Below, piece by piece: positions 1 through 8,996 of a stretch of 64,000 bases of DNA. The position numbers were made by a program, and so were the translations under genes. The DNA is from Aureivirga marina (GTDB taxonomy: Bacteria > Bacteroidota > Bacteroidia > Flavobacteriales > Flavobacteriaceae). The notes under the pieces are model-generated. The model searched no databases and had not been told where the DNA came from. It worked only from the letters and a program-made list of their open reading frames with translations. Where the stretch lies: assembly GCF_015767265.1 (NCBI RefSeq), contig NZ_JADPIB010000003.1:248001-312000 (forward strand), read 5' to 3'. Numbering within the stretch: position 1 is the first letter of the stretch; each line of letters opens with the position of its first letter.

Positions 1-444
1 GCAGATGCGGTTTTATTTTCGGAAGACTCTGAGTACAGATACAAAACTGAAGGCATAGACGCATTTCATAAGTTTGAATCAGAACATGTAGACGAGCCTT
101 TAAAGGAAGGACCTTTTGCTAAGCTTTTAATAAAACTCTCTAAGATTCAAGAGCATTTACCTACAACAATTGAATTAACTCCTTTGAGATTATCAATTGT
201 TACAGCAAGAAATGCTCCTTCTCATATGAGAGTAATAAAGACTTTAAGAAAATGGAGAGTTTATGTTGATGAAGCTCATTTTTTAGGTGGCCTTTCTAAG
301 GATAAAGTATTAAAAGCATTTGGTGCACATATATTTTTTGATGATCAAGAGACACACCTCAATGCCACAAGTAAGGTAGTGCCTTCAGGTAAAGTACCAT
401 ATAGTTCTGATTCAAAAATGAACACAATTGAAAAGAAAAAATAA
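1..444 (+). CDS. Cytosolic 5'-nucleotidase, C-terminal part (5' end outside window)
   Basis: The frame is open from base 1 to a TAA at 442-444, so this is the last 147 codons of a gene that begins before the window. The visible part begins with DAVLFSEDSE, then has EGPFAKLL, VTARNAPSHMRVIKTLR, VDEAHFLGG and GAHIFFDDQ. These blocks are characteristic of the cytosolic 5'-nucleotidase family (Pfam 5-nucleotidase, related to animal cN-I), which dephosphorylates nucleoside monophosphates such as AMP or IMP. The HAD-type catalytic aspartates are expected further upstream or at the DDQ element. An internal ATG at 184 is not the real start because the conserved block continues in frame before it. Substrate preference cannot be read from the fragment. 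No terminator is evident before the next gene. Confidence 0.85.
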   Translation, partial: ADAVLFSEDSEYRYKTEGIDAFHKFESEHVDEPLKEGPFAKLLIKLSKIQEHLPTTIELTPLRLSIVTARNAPSHMRVIKTLRKWRVYVDEAHFLGGLSKDKVLKAFGAHIFFDDQETHLNATSKVVPSGKVPYSSDSKMNTIEKKK

Positions 445-517
445 AATTGGCTATAATACTATATAAAAATGTATTAAAACGCATTTTATTCTAAACGTTA
501 CCCATAAAAAACAATAA

Positions 518-1519
518 ATGAAACCAATTTCAGAAGCATTAATTGAGAATTCAAAATCAGCAATTATTGGTTGTATTGAACTCCATAATAAACCAATTTT
601 TAGCTATAGATATGAAATCTGTACTGTTTTATGTATTAATGGTTGGGAGTTAATTCTTAAAGCATTTATTAATGAAAATTTGGACGAATTCAAACTCATA
701 AAAAAAGATGGTACCACCAAAACTTTTGAGGAATGTTTATCTTATGTTAGTCAAAATATTGGAAAAGAATTTATGCATATTGAAGAAAATCTTAAAAAGT
801 TATATGAATTCAGATGCCATATTATACATTTCTATAAAGAAAATTTAGATGCTGTACTTTACTCAGTCTTACATAAATCGATATTAAACTATAATGATTT
901 TTTGAAAGGAAATTTTAATACTGATCTTTCTCAAGAGACTCATTTAATGTTACTTCCTTTAGGATTCAAGCCATTTATATCACCTGTAGATTTTTTATCT
1001 GATGAATCAGCAATTAGCCAATCATCTAAATCAATTCAAGCATTCATTAAAAGTATTGTCTCCTCAACTGAGCTTCTAAATGATGCTGGAATAAAAGACT
1101 CTATTTTTTCTTCTTTTAAAATTGCTGCTGTAAATGAATCAAGGATTTCTAATGCTGATATTATTGCGGGAATAACAAAAGATCATTCTAAAGCAAAACT
1201 GGCGGTTAATGCAATAAATCAACCAGTTAATATTACTGATGAAGAATCTGCAAAGAAAATCAGAATAGAAGAAGATTCATTGTTTAAAACTATATATACT
1301 TTGAAATACAATGATATAACTCAAAAAGCGAGAGAAATGTATTCAGACTTTAAACAAAATCCAAAATTCAACAGGATAATGAAAGGCATAAAAGAAAATC
1401 CTAATTTGAGACGAAAACGCTATTTAGATGTGGTAAATAAATCAGGTACTGGACAAGACTTTTATAGTACAGAAGTATTTACTGAATTGAATAAGTATTA
1501 CAAGCTTAAAGAAGAATAA
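518..1519 (+). CDS. DUF3644 domain-containing protein
   Basis: This 333-residue soluble protein has no signal peptide. The first 120 residues (SALI-type start, an IE.HNKP..SYRYE segment, then NGWELILKAF and a RCHIIHF helix) fit DUF3644, a family of unknown function often encoded singly in accessory and defence regions. The C-terminal third is charged and helical and ends with an FYSTEVFTELNKYY motif, which I remember from the same family. It stands alone on the + strand with short non-coding spacers on both sides. The bases GTTACCC lie just before it (497-503) and GGGTAAC just after it (1523-1529). The function is unknown; an RNA- or nucleotide-related role would be speculation. Confidence 0.6.
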   Translation: MKPISEALIENSKSAIIGCIELHNKPIFSYRYEICTVLCINGWELILKAFINENLDEFKLIKKDGTTKTFEECLSYVSQNIGKEFMHIEENLKKLYEFRCHIIHFYKENLDAVLYSVLHKSILNYNDFLKGNFNTDLSQETHLMLLPLGFKPFISPVDFLSDESAISQSSKSIQAFIKSIVSSTELLNDAGIKDSIFSSFKIAAVNESRISNADIIAGITKDHSKAKLAVNAINQPVNITDEESAKKIRIEEDSLFKTIYTLKYNDITQKAREMYSDFKQNPKFNRIMKGIKENPNLRRKRYLDVVNKSGTGQDFYSTEVFTELNKYYKLKEE

Positions 1520-1553
1520 TTAGGGTAACACTAGATAATACTCCATAGCCATC

Positions 1554-1590
1554 TAACGGCAGGACTACAGTTGGCAATCATTCACCGTTA
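1554..1590. repeat. Inverted motif TAACGG / CCGTTA between single-gene units
   Basis: TAACGG (1554-1559) and CCGTTA (1585-1590) form a perfect 6-bp inverted repeat with a 25-nt spacer, 11 bp before the next start codon. Together with GTTACCC at 497-503 and GGGTAAC at 1523-1529 it marks the spacers between single genes in this stretch. The motifs do not match canonical integron attC core sites, which need RYYYAAC and GTTRRRY. Confidence 0.35.
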
Positions 1591-1600
1591 ATAAACACAC

Positions 1601-2176
1601 ATGACAGCACAAATATCAGATCAGTTTATTTATAATAATCAATTTTACTCTTTGACAGGATTCACGGAAGAAATTTGTTTTCATCCTGGAGATTATGAAA
1701 TATTTACAAAGTCTGCAAGTACAGCTTGTTGGCGAGGTTTTTATAGGACATTTTCTATAGAAAACAATGAATTAGTAGCTAAGAATTTAAATGTAAATGA
1801 TTCCAATATCAATGAAAACCCGCTTGGACCTATAATAAACGGAGTAAAACCCAAACGAAATAAAGGAAGATTTAATAAAACTTACGAAAATATTAATTTA
1901 AAAATTGATTTTACAGGCTCCATTTTAATTGGAAAAGATTTTATTCGAGATTTATATGTTCATATGGGATTTCATCCTGCTTGGAAATATGAAACTGTTT
2001 TCGAATTTACATTTGAAAATGGAAATCTAAAAAAACAGGAAAATCTATCTGATAAAATGAGTGAGATTAGACAAGAATGGAGTAAACTAAAAAACAAAAA
2101 AGGAGAAGAGACTATTAGTTTTGATTTAGATGAATGGATAAAGAAAACATTTGACCAAAAATATAACAAAAAATAA
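1601..2176 (+). CDS. Conserved hypothetical protein
   Basis: A 191-residue soluble protein without signal peptide or membrane segment. I recognise the general sequence type (start MTAQISDQF.YN...YSL.G, a central STACWRGFYRTFSI, then YTG-like ILIGKDFI..LYVHMGFHPAWKY) as a conserved hypothetical seen as a single gene in many Bacteroidota genomes, but I know no function for it. The aromatic-rich HPAWKYETV block is the best conserved part. The lysine-rich tail after residue 150 looks poorly conserved. It is the second of three small same-strand genes with individual spacers, a layout typical of accessory cassettes rather than of an operon. Confidence 0.6.
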   Translation: MTAQISDQFIYNNQFYSLTGFTEEICFHPGDYEIFTKSASTACWRGFYRTFSIENNELVAKNLNVNDSNINENPLGPIINGVKPKRNKGRFNKTYENINLKIDFTGSILIGKDFIRDLYVHMGFHPAWKYETVFEFTFENGNLKKQENLSDKMSEIRQEWSKLKNKKGEETISFDLDEWIKKTFDQKYNKK

Positions 2177-2339
2177 CTCTACGTTTGCTTTCACAGGCTA
2201 TTATACATAATGCGAGTAAAAGTAAAACTCAAAGTTTATTATTATTCAACTTGTAAATTGTATATCAATTAACAGAAATTTAATCAAATAAATAATAGGT
2301 TCGTTTACAATAGAGTTGAAGAAAAAACAATAGAAATAA

Positions 2340-2585
2340 ATGACTGAAAAAGAATTACAAGAAATAGAAGATAGATGTAATAATACGACTAAAGGATCTT
2401 GGAAATCAATGATTTAAGGAAGAGATCATACAAGTGGAGATAGCTTCATAATGACTGGTGGAGAAGATATCTACATTCAGAATCCACTTTTCGACAATAA
2501 TCAAGATTTTATTGCAAATGCAAAACAAGACATTCCAAAATTAATTGCGGAGATAAGAAAACTAAAAAAAGCTAGTATTCTTTAA
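2340..2585 (+). pseudogene. Small conserved protein interrupted by an in-frame TAA
   Basis: From ATG 2340 the frame reads 25 codons ending WKSMI, then TAA at 2415-2417, then continues in the same frame with GRDHTSGDSFIMTGGEDIYIQ and ends at TAA 2583-2585 (81 codons in total). The pieces form one known small protein type in which WKSMIEGRDHTSG is normally continuous, so a single GAA to TAA change would explain the stop. The downstream half keeps a clean reading frame, which suggests a recent event, a sequencing error, or reinitiation at the internal ATG of FIMTGG. The family has no assigned function that I know of. Confidence 0.65.
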
Positions 2586-2626
2586 AAAAAGAATAATTGA
2601 AATAATTAATAAAAAATAATTCCACC

Positions 2627-2657
2627 AAAAAATCCATTCATACAAATGGATTTTTTT
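2627..2657. terminator. Bidirectional terminator
   Basis: A 12-bp stem AAAAAATCCATT / AATGGATTTTTT with a 6-nt loop ends in a T run on both strands. It lies between the broken small gene on the + strand and the end of the DUF3810 gene on the - strand and can serve both. Confidence 0.85.
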
Positions 2658-2671
2658 ATTCACGAAATTTC

Positions 2672-3751
2672 TCAAAAATTCGGATTCATTTCATGATAAT
2701 TTATTAAAGTTTTTACCATATAAGAATATGTTCGAATTCCATCTTTTTGATTGTTTGCTTTTAAATAAGTATTGTAAATATCTTTAATAAATGGCTCCAA
2801 AACATCATTATCATATTTTTGATTAATCTCTCGATGAATTTTCATGTTTTGCACAACTCCTTCATTTAAATTTTCTCTAATTTTCTCATAAGCTTCTCGA
2901 TCATTTTTATACAAATTGGAAATACAATAACGCATCGCCATATAATAACCTGAAAACTGAAAATATTTATCATTACTATGTGTACAAGCTAAAAAGCTAA
3001 TAAAATTTGCTTCATTTTCTGCTGCATAGCCTAATTGATGTGCAATTTCATGAGAAGACGTTGAAGGCATCGAAACCATCGGAATATTATAATTTACTTG
3101 TGCTTCATTTGTTAGTGGATTTAAATAGCCAGAAAATCCCATATAACTTAAAATTGTACTATACATCGATGTCTTAATCGAAGGAGGTGTATATTCCGGA
3201 AAATCAAATTTTGTATGAATATTTTCAAAACCAGATTTCGTTCTTAAAAACACATCTTCAATAGAGTGAGGGATTTCTACGGGTTTGTGTTTTGAGTTTG
3301 TAATTTCTTCTTGTAATTGATTTGTTCGTTCAATCAATTTAATTGTAACTGTCATCAATTCTTCATCAGTATAACTTTTATCAGAAAAACCTAATTGCTT
3401 ATAAAGTGGAAGTCTATAATAATTTAATCCCCAAAAAATATTAAAAATAAAAAATACTACAGAAATAGTAGCGAAAATTTTAAGAAAATAAATTTTAAAG
3501 AATTTTAACTTTCGATAAAACAGCTTATATACTAATACAATTAAATAAATTACTAAAACAGTATAGACAATATCACCAAAAGAAAAAGGAATCCAACCAA
3601 AAATAGATCTTAAAATTTTAGAAATATGTAAATAAATTGATTTTGAATAATCATTTTCTATAAATAATGTCTTGTTTTTTAGTAACTTAAGTAATAGTAT
3701 TTGAATTACTAAAAATATAGATAATATGATATGACGTTTTTTATATTTCAT
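2672..3751 (-). CDS. DUF3810 family membrane protein (putative zinc metallopeptidase)
   Basis: A 359-residue protein with three N-terminal hydrophobic segments (about residues 8-25, 58-77 and 88-108), followed by the FWGLNYYRLPL motif typical of DUF3810. The C-terminal domain has HEIAH at 234-238 and a downstream glutamate in the AENEANF helix (E246), which is a gluzincin-like HExxH plus E arrangement, so a membrane-anchored metallopeptidase is a reasonable inference. Substrate is unknown. It is transcribed divergently from the FadL-like gene with only about 50 bp between start codons, and converges on the terminator at 2627-2657. Confidence 0.8.
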   Translation of the reverse strand: MKYKKRHIILSIFLVIQILLLKLLKNKTLFIENDYSKSIYLHISKILRSIFGWIPFSFGDIVYTVLVIYLIVLVYKLFYRKLKFFKIYFLKIFATISVVFFIFNIFWGLNYYRLPLYKQLGFSDKSYTDEELMTVTIKLIERTNQLQEEITNSKHKPVEIPHSIEDVFLRTKSGFENIHTKFDFPEYTPPSIKTSMYSTILSYMGFSGYLNPLTNEAQVNYNIPMVSMPSTSSHEIAHQLGYAAENEANFISFLACTHSNDKYFQFSGYYMAMRYCISNLYKNDREAYEKIRENLNEGVVQNMKIHREINQKYDNDVLEPFIKDIYNTYLKANNQKDGIRTYSYMVKTLINYHEMNPNF

Positions 3752-3758
3752 AGTTTTG
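3751..3758 (+). promoter_or_regulatory. -7 element TAGTTTTG for the FadL-like gene
   Basis: TAGTTTTG fits the Bacteroidota -7 consensus TAnnTTTG. A start of transcription near 3765 is expected, which decides in favour of the ATG at 3804 as the translation start of the next gene. A good -33 TTG at the normal distance is not visible. Confidence 0.5.
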
Positions 3759-3803
3759 TTTTCAAAATGTTATATTAAAATACAAAATAAAAAGAATGAT
3801 TTT

Positions 3804-5225
3804 ATGAAAGGAATTAATGAATTTGCAAAAATACTATTAATCTGTTTTTTGTTTTCAAATGTAATGGTATTTTCTCAAAGTGGGAATTATTGGTCTGATA
3901 ATTTTGGTAGTCAATCTGTTTTACTAAACGGTGTAGTAACAGGAAGTGTGGAAGATTTAGGAGCTGTATATTATAATCCAGCGAGAATTGTTTTTAGTAA
4001 AAAAACTGCATTAACAATTAGTACAAAAGCATATGAAATTAATAATTCATTTATTAATGAACCAGGTTATGGAGAAATTCGAGTTCGAAATGGAAGTACA
4101 GGTGCAAGTCCAAATTTGGTTGCAGGTTTATTTAAAATAAAAGGATTAAAAAATCACACTTTCGCATATTCTTTTCTTTTAAGACAAAAATCGGATTTTG
4201 ATTTATTCGATCGAAGAGAATCTACTTCAGGAAATATTTTTAGAACAGAAAGAAGATTATTTACACAATTAGCCAAAGAACGATGGTATGGAGTTTCTTG
4301 GTCACATAAATTAAGTGAAAAATTAAGTGTTGGAGCTTCGGTATTTGTAAGCACAAGAAAACAATCAAATGCTTTAGGTTTCCAAATTATTTCACTTCAA
4401 GATTCTACAAATGTTGCGCTTTTAGAAAGAAATAATAATTATTCTTATGATAATTATGGAGTAGTTCCAAAACTTGGAGTTGCTTTTCAAAATAATTCTT
4501 TAGCATTAGGAATGACAGTTACTGTTCCGAAAATTCATATTACAGGTGATGGAAATATTTTTTATGAAAATATTATAACAGATGATTTTGGAACTGTCAC
4601 AGATAAAGACTTATTTGAGTATGTGGTAGAAAGTAATATAAAAGCAAAAACACATTCACCATTTTCTGTTGGAGCTGGAGCAGGAATTTTTATTGATAAA
4701 AGTAAAATTCATTTGGCTTTTGAATGGTTTGCGCCAATTCAAAAATATAATTTGATGGAATCTGTCCATTTTGTTGGACAAACAACAGAAAATCCAATAA
4801 CCGTCCGATACGAAGAAGAAGCAAAAAGTGTCATCAATTTCGGAATTGGTTATGAATATAAATTTAATGAAAAGTTAACAGCATATATGAGTTTTTCGAC
4901 AGATTATTCAGCACAAACTGGAGGGAATTCTGTTACAATTGCAGGAAAAACAACACCAGTTTCTTTTTACAAATCGAATTTATATAAAATTGGAGGTGGT
5001 TTTGATTTTAATCCAAAATGGGGAGATATTTCTTTTGGGGTAAATTATGCTTTTTCAAACCAAAATATTTTGAATCCGTTTGATTTACCAGAAGGAGCAA
5101 ATTTATCAGATGTGAGTGTTCCCACAACTGTAGAATTTAGACAAAGACGAGTGCAGTTTTTCGTCGGTGTTACTTTTCCTTTCATAAAAGAAATTTTAAA
5201 GAATAAAATATTTTTTGAGAACTAA
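3804..5225 (+). CDS. OmpP1/FadL-like outer membrane transport protein
   Basis: From ATG 3804 the product has 473 residues and a clear signal peptide (MKGINEFAKILLICFLF...VFSQ). An in-frame ATG at 3756 lies inside the -7 element, so it is unlikely to be used. After the signal peptide the sequence GSVEDLGAVYYNPAR is close to the hallmark of the OMPP1/FadL/TodX family, which forms 14-stranded barrels that import hydrophobic compounds such as fatty acids. Alternating hydrophobic and polar strands continue to the aromatic C-terminal end (FFVGVTFPF). The ligand cannot be predicted. It is followed after 12 bp by an SDR gene and probably cotranscribed with it. Confidence 0.65.
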   Translation: MKGINEFAKILLICFLFSNVMVFSQSGNYWSDNFGSQSVLLNGVVTGSVEDLGAVYYNPARIVFSKKTALTISTKAYEINNSFINEPGYGEIRVRNGSTGASPNLVAGLFKIKGLKNHTFAYSFLLRQKSDFDLFDRRESTSGNIFRTERRLFTQLAKERWYGVSWSHKLSEKLSVGASVFVSTRKQSNALGFQIISLQDSTNVALLERNNNYSYDNYGVVPKLGVAFQNNSLALGMTVTVPKIHITGDGNIFYENIITDDFGTVTDKDLFEYVVESNIKAKTHSPFSVGAGAGIFIDKSKIHLAFEWFAPIQKYNLMESVHFVGQTTENPITVRYEEEAKSVINFGIGYEYKFNEKLTAYMSFSTDYSAQTGGNSVTIAGKTTPVSFYKSNLYKIGGGFDFNPKWGDISFGVNYAFSNQNILNPFDLPEGANLSDVSVPTTVEFRQRRVQFFVGVTFPFIKEILKNKIFFEN

Positions 5226-5237
5226 ATAATTGGAGAT

Positions 5238-5948
5238 ATGAACAAGACAATATTTATTACAGGAGCTTCTTCAGGAATTGGATTTGCTCTATGTATGAAA
5301 ATGATTCGTAAAGGCTATAATGTTGTAGGAATTGCAAGAAGACAAGAAAGGTTGGAAGAACTAAATAATCATTATTCGAATCATTTTTTAGGATTATATG
5401 GAGATGTAACAAATGTAGAATCTATTCAAAATGCAATTGAAAAAGGGATTGAAAGATTTGGAAAAATAGACATTTTAGTAAACAACGCAGGGATTGGAAT
5501 TTTAGGTCCAGTCGAAGAAGCAAAATTAGAAGATTGGAATACGATGATTGATGTAAATGTAAAAGGAGTAATGAATGTAACGAATTTATTGTTACCTCAA
5601 CTAATTAAAAATAAAGGTCACATTGTTACGATTGATTCCATTGCAGCACATGAAGTTTATGCTGGTTCTGCTGTTTATTGTGCATCAAAATTTGCGGCGC
5701 GAGCGTTTACAACTGGATTAGAGAAAGAATTACGTGGAAAAGTTCGTGTTACAAAAATTTCTCCTGGTTATGTGAATACAGAATTTAAAGATCATTTAAA
5801 TAATAAAGAGATTCAAAAGAATTTAAAATCGAGTTTTGAAAATGGTTTAAATCCAGATTCTATAGCAGATGCAATTTATTTTGCAATTAATCAAGATGAA
5901 AATATTGCGATTAATGAGATTATGATTCGTCCTTTTGGCAATGCATAA
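5238..5948 (+). CDS. SDR family NAD(P)-dependent oxidoreductase
   Basis: A 236-residue classical short-chain dehydrogenase/reductase. The cofactor motif TGASSGIG is at residues 8-15, NNAG at 82-85, the catalytic serine near 134 and the YxxxK pair at Y147 and K151. Arginines after the second beta strand (ARRQERLE) favour NADPH. Length is normal for the family. It follows the FadL-like porin gene by 12 bp, so uptake and reduction of a hydrophobic substrate by the two products is possible, but the substrate is not evident. Confidence 0.9.
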   Translation: MNKTIFITGASSGIGFALCMKMIRKGYNVVGIARRQERLEELNNHYSNHFLGLYGDVTNVESIQNAIEKGIERFGKIDILVNNAGIGILGPVEEAKLEDWNTMIDVNVKGVMNVTNLLLPQLIKNKGHIVTIDSIAAHEVYAGSAVYCASKFAARAFTTGLEKELRGKVRVTKISPGYVNTEFKDHLNNKEIQKNLKSSFENGLNPDSIADAIYFAINQDENIAINEIMIRPFGNA

Positions 5949-6023
5949 CCTCAGCAATTTTATAAAAAATTAAAATTTCGTTAAAATAAGTCTTTTGTTT
6001 TTTAATAAAGATAAAAGTTAATC

Positions 6024-6031
6024 TATATTTG
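6024..6031 (+). promoter_or_regulatory. -7 element TATATTTG for the M1 peptidase gene
   Basis: A perfect TAnnTTTG match 26 bp before the start codon. A TTTTG at 5993-5997 is upstream, but the 26-bp spacing is longer than usual. Confidence 0.6.
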
Positions 6032-6057
6032 AGTTAAATAATATAAATAGTATAATC

Positions 6058-8508
6058 ATGAGGAAAATTATGTTATTGTTGTGTTTATCAGTGTTTTCAT
6101 TGATGCAAGCACAACAGACAAATTTTAAAAACTACAGAGCAGAAAGAACTAAAATCAATGATTTAGTACATACAAAACTAAATGTTGACTTTAATTTTGA
6201 AAAAAGCCAAATGAATGGAGAAGCTTGGCTGACTTTAACGCCACATTTTTATGATATTTCTAAAGTAACATTAGATGCGAAAGCGATGTTGATTCATCAA
6301 GTTACTATGAATGGAAAGACTTTAGGTTACAATTATGAGAATGATAAACTTACAATTGATTTAGGTAAAACGTATAAAAAAGGAGACGAATATACTGTTT
6401 ATATTAAATATACAGCACGTCCGGAAGAAGTAAAACAAGAAGGAAGTGCTGCGATTACGGATGCAAAAGGATTATATTTTATCGATCCTAAAGATGAAGA
6501 TCCTGAAAAACCTACACAAATTTGGACACAAGGAGAAACAGAATCTAGTAGTTGTTGGTTCCCTACAATTGATGCTCCAAATCAAAAAACTACACAAGAA
6601 ATTTACATGACGGTTCCTAGTCAATATGTTACTTTATCAAATGGACTATTATTAGAACAAAAAGATAATGGAAATAATACTAGAACTGATTATTGGAAAA
6701 TGGATCAATTTCATGCACCATATTTATTTTTTATGGGAGTTGGAGAATTTAGTATTGTAAAAGATAAATGGGAAAATTTAGCTGTTGATTATTATGTAGA
6801 GAAAAAATATGAGCCATATGCAAAAGAAATATTTGGTCATACTCCTGAAATGATGACTTTCTTTTCTAAACTTACAGGAGTTCGTTATCCTTGGGTAAAA
6901 TATCACCAATTAGTAGGACGTGATTACGTAAGTGGAGCAATGGAAAATACAACAGCAGTTATTCATGGAGAAGGAGCTTATCAAACACATAGTCAATTAG
7001 TAGATGAAAATACTTGGGAAGCAACAATTGCTCACGAATTATTTCATCATTGGTTTGGAGATTATGTAACTTGTGCAAGTTGGAGTAATTTAACAGTAAA
7101 CGAATCATTTGCAAATTATAGTGAATATTTATGGTATGAGTATAAATATGGAAGAGATAAAGCAGATGATCATTTATATACAGATACGCAAGGTTACTTA
7201 TTGGGAAGTAATAATGAAAAGGATTTAGTTCGTTTTTATTATGACAAAAGAGAAGATATGTTTGATGCTGTAAGTTATAATAAAGGTGGAGCTATCTTAC
7301 ATATGTTAAGAGATTATCTAGGTGATGAAGCTTTCTTTGCTGGATTAAATAAATATTTAGAAGATAATAAATTCGGAACTGGAGAAGCACATCAATTACG
7401 TATTGCATTAGAAGCTGTAAGTGGAAGAGATTTAAATTGGTTCTTTAATCAATGGTATTTCGGAAATTCAAATATTAAAATGGAAGTTTCTTATGAATAT
7501 GATCAATTAAGTAATTATGTAACTGTAAATGTAAACCAAACTGGAAAAGTTTTTGAATTTCCTTTAACAATTGATATTTATGAGAATGGACATAAAGTTT
7601 CTCATGATGTTTGGGTAGATGAGCAATCAAAATCATTTAAATTTGGATTTACAAAAAGACCTAATTTAATTAATGTTGGAGCAAAAAGAGTTTTATTAGC
7701 AGAAATTAATGATGTAAGTAAATCTTTAGACAATTATATTTTCCAATACAACAATGCTCCAAAATATTTAGATAGGAGAGAAGCAATTATTGAAATTGCA
7801 AAACATCAAGAAAACAAAGAAGCTTTCAATACTTTAGTAAAAGCTTTAGATGATAAATATTATGGATTGCGAATTCTTGCTTTAGAACATATTGACTTAT
7901 TTAATAAATGGGCTAAGAAAAATGCGATTAGAAAAATTGAAACTTTAGCTAAAAATGATCCGAAAACATTAGTACAAGCAGAAGCTATTGAGGTTTTAGG
8001 AAAATTAGTTGATATTAAATATGCTTCAATTTTTAGAAAAGGAATGGATAGTGAATCTAATGCAATTCAAAAAAGTTCAATTCGTTCTTTATACCAAATT
8101 GATAAAGATGCTGTATTAAAAAGAGCTTCTTCTTTTTCAAAAGATGAAAAAGAATTGTTAGCAGATGCTTTAGCTCATATTTTTATTTCAGAAAAAACAG
8201 AATCTGAAATGCCTTTTATAGCGAATCATGTATTAGAAGGAATGTTCTTTACACAAGAACAACAGACACAATTATTATATAAAAATGCTTTTGATTGGAT
8301 TTCTTCTAGTAACAATACAGAAGCAATTACTAATTTGGTGAATAAATTAGTTTCAGTTGGAAACAGATACAGACAATATGGAATGGATAGAATTTCTATT
8401 CAATTATTACGTCAAATGAATCAATTCCAAAATGATTCTAGTAATTCTGCGAAAGAAGAAAATATCAAAATTATCAATAAAGGAATCGAAAGAATCTTAG
8501 ATAATTAA
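6058..8508 (+). CDS. M1 family aminopeptidase
   Basis: An 816-residue secreted zinc aminopeptidase. The signal peptide is short (MRKIMLLLCLSVFSLMQAQQ). The substrate-binding motif GAMEN is at 293-297, the zinc motif HELFHHW begins at residue 326, and the third zinc ligand is the glutamate of NESFANYSEY about 18 residues later. A tyrosine in the following segment is expected to stabilise the transition state. The last 250 residues have helical repeats (KYLDRREAI, EAIEVLGKL) like the HEAT-type domain of M1 enzymes. It removes N-terminal amino acids from peptides in the periplasm or outside the cell. It is monocistronic, with its own -7 element and a strong terminator. Confidence 0.95.
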   Translation: MRKIMLLLCLSVFSLMQAQQTNFKNYRAERTKINDLVHTKLNVDFNFEKSQMNGEAWLTLTPHFYDISKVTLDAKAMLIHQVTMNGKTLGYNYENDKLTIDLGKTYKKGDEYTVYIKYTARPEEVKQEGSAAITDAKGLYFIDPKDEDPEKPTQIWTQGETESSSCWFPTIDAPNQKTTQEIYMTVPSQYVTLSNGLLLEQKDNGNNTRTDYWKMDQFHAPYLFFMGVGEFSIVKDKWENLAVDYYVEKKYEPYAKEIFGHTPEMMTFFSKLTGVRYPWVKYHQLVGRDYVSGAMENTTAVIHGEGAYQTHSQLVDENTWEATIAHELFHHWFGDYVTCASWSNLTVNESFANYSEYLWYEYKYGRDKADDHLYTDTQGYLLGSNNEKDLVRFYYDKREDMFDAVSYNKGGAILHMLRDYLGDEAFFAGLNKYLEDNKFGTGEAHQLRIALEAVSGRDLNWFFNQWYFGNSNIKMEVSYEYDQLSNYVTVNVNQTGKVFEFPLTIDIYENGHKVSHDVWVDEQSKSFKFGFTKRPNLINVGAKRVLLAEINDVSKSLDNYIFQYNNAPKYLDRREAIIEIAKHQENKEAFNTLVKALDDKYYGLRILALEHIDLFNKWAKKNAIRKIETLAKNDPKTLVQAEAIEVLGKLVDIKYASIFRKGMDSESNAIQKSSIRSLYQIDKDAVLKRASSFSKDEKELLADALAHIFISEKTESEMPFIANHVLEGMFFTQEQQTQLLYKNAFDWISSSNNTEAITNLVNKLVSVGNRYRQYGMDRISIQLLRQMNQFQNDSSNSAKEENIKIINKGIERILDN

Positions 8509-8529
8509 AAATAAAATAATAGATAAAAA

Positions 8530-8560
8530 AATCCCAAGACTTTAATCTTGGGATTTTTTT
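8530..8560. terminator. Bidirectional terminator
   Basis: A 10-bp perfect stem AATCCCAAGA / TCTTGGGATT with loop CTTTAA, flanked by A and T runs. It is shared by the M1 peptidase gene and the convergent DUF3817 gene. Confidence 0.9.
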
Positions 8561-8561
8561 A

Positions 8562-8864
8562 TTACATATTTTTTTGAATAATTGGAATTAAAATCTTTTT
8601 ATCCATTACAAAAGTTCCAAAAGGAAAGATAGACGCTGCCATTACATAAAATAATGTTTTAAAATCCCATTTCACTTTATATCCAATATATAATGCAACA
8701 ATCACATATATTGAAAATAAAAGACCATGAATCCAACCTACATATTTAACAGGTTCTTCATGTCCCATGATATATTTAATTGGCATCGCAATAAAAAATA
8801 AAATTATTGCTGAAAACCCTTCCATGATACTGATACTTCTGAATATTTTTAATTCTTTTAACAT
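8562..8864 (-). CDS. DUF3817 domain-containing membrane protein
   Basis: A 100-residue integral membrane protein with three hydrophobic segments. The pattern FRSISIMEGFSAIILFFIAMPIKY...GHEEPVKYVGWIHGLLFSIYV is that of DUF3817, small membrane proteins also found at the N-terminus of some transporters. The histidine in WIHG and the glutamate in MEG are the conserved polar residues. Function is unknown. It is monocistronic and ends at the terminator shared with the M1 peptidase gene. Confidence 0.85.
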   Translation of the reverse strand: MLKELKIFRSISIMEGFSAIILFFIAMPIKYIMGHEEPVKYVGWIHGLLFSIYVIVALYIGYKVKWDFKTLFYVMAASIFPFGTFVMDKKILIPIIQKNM

Positions 8865-8983
8865 GATATTCGTGTGTGTTAGTGTTTTCTAATTCAATTT
8901 GTAAAAATAAGGTTTAATAAAATATTAACATTTTAAATTTTAAATTTTATTAAAATATTAACAGCATCATAAAAACCGATTTG

Positions 8984-8991
8984 TACTTTTG
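8984..8991 (+). promoter_or_regulatory. -7 element TACTTTTG before the candidate small RNA
   Basis: It matches TAnnTTTG. No + strand protein gene follows for 1.8 kb, so the element points to an RNA gene starting near 8997. A -33 TTG at normal distance is not clear. Confidence 0.5.
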
Positions 8992-8996
8992 TTTTA

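Noticed and set aside
1523-1600. Integron attC site
   Set aside because: The inverted motifs do not contain the RYYYAAC and GTTRRRY cores, and no integrase gene is in the window.
3756-3803. Upstream ATG for the FadL-like gene
   Set aside because: It lies within the -7 element, so transcripts would start after it, and the signal peptide begins at 3804.
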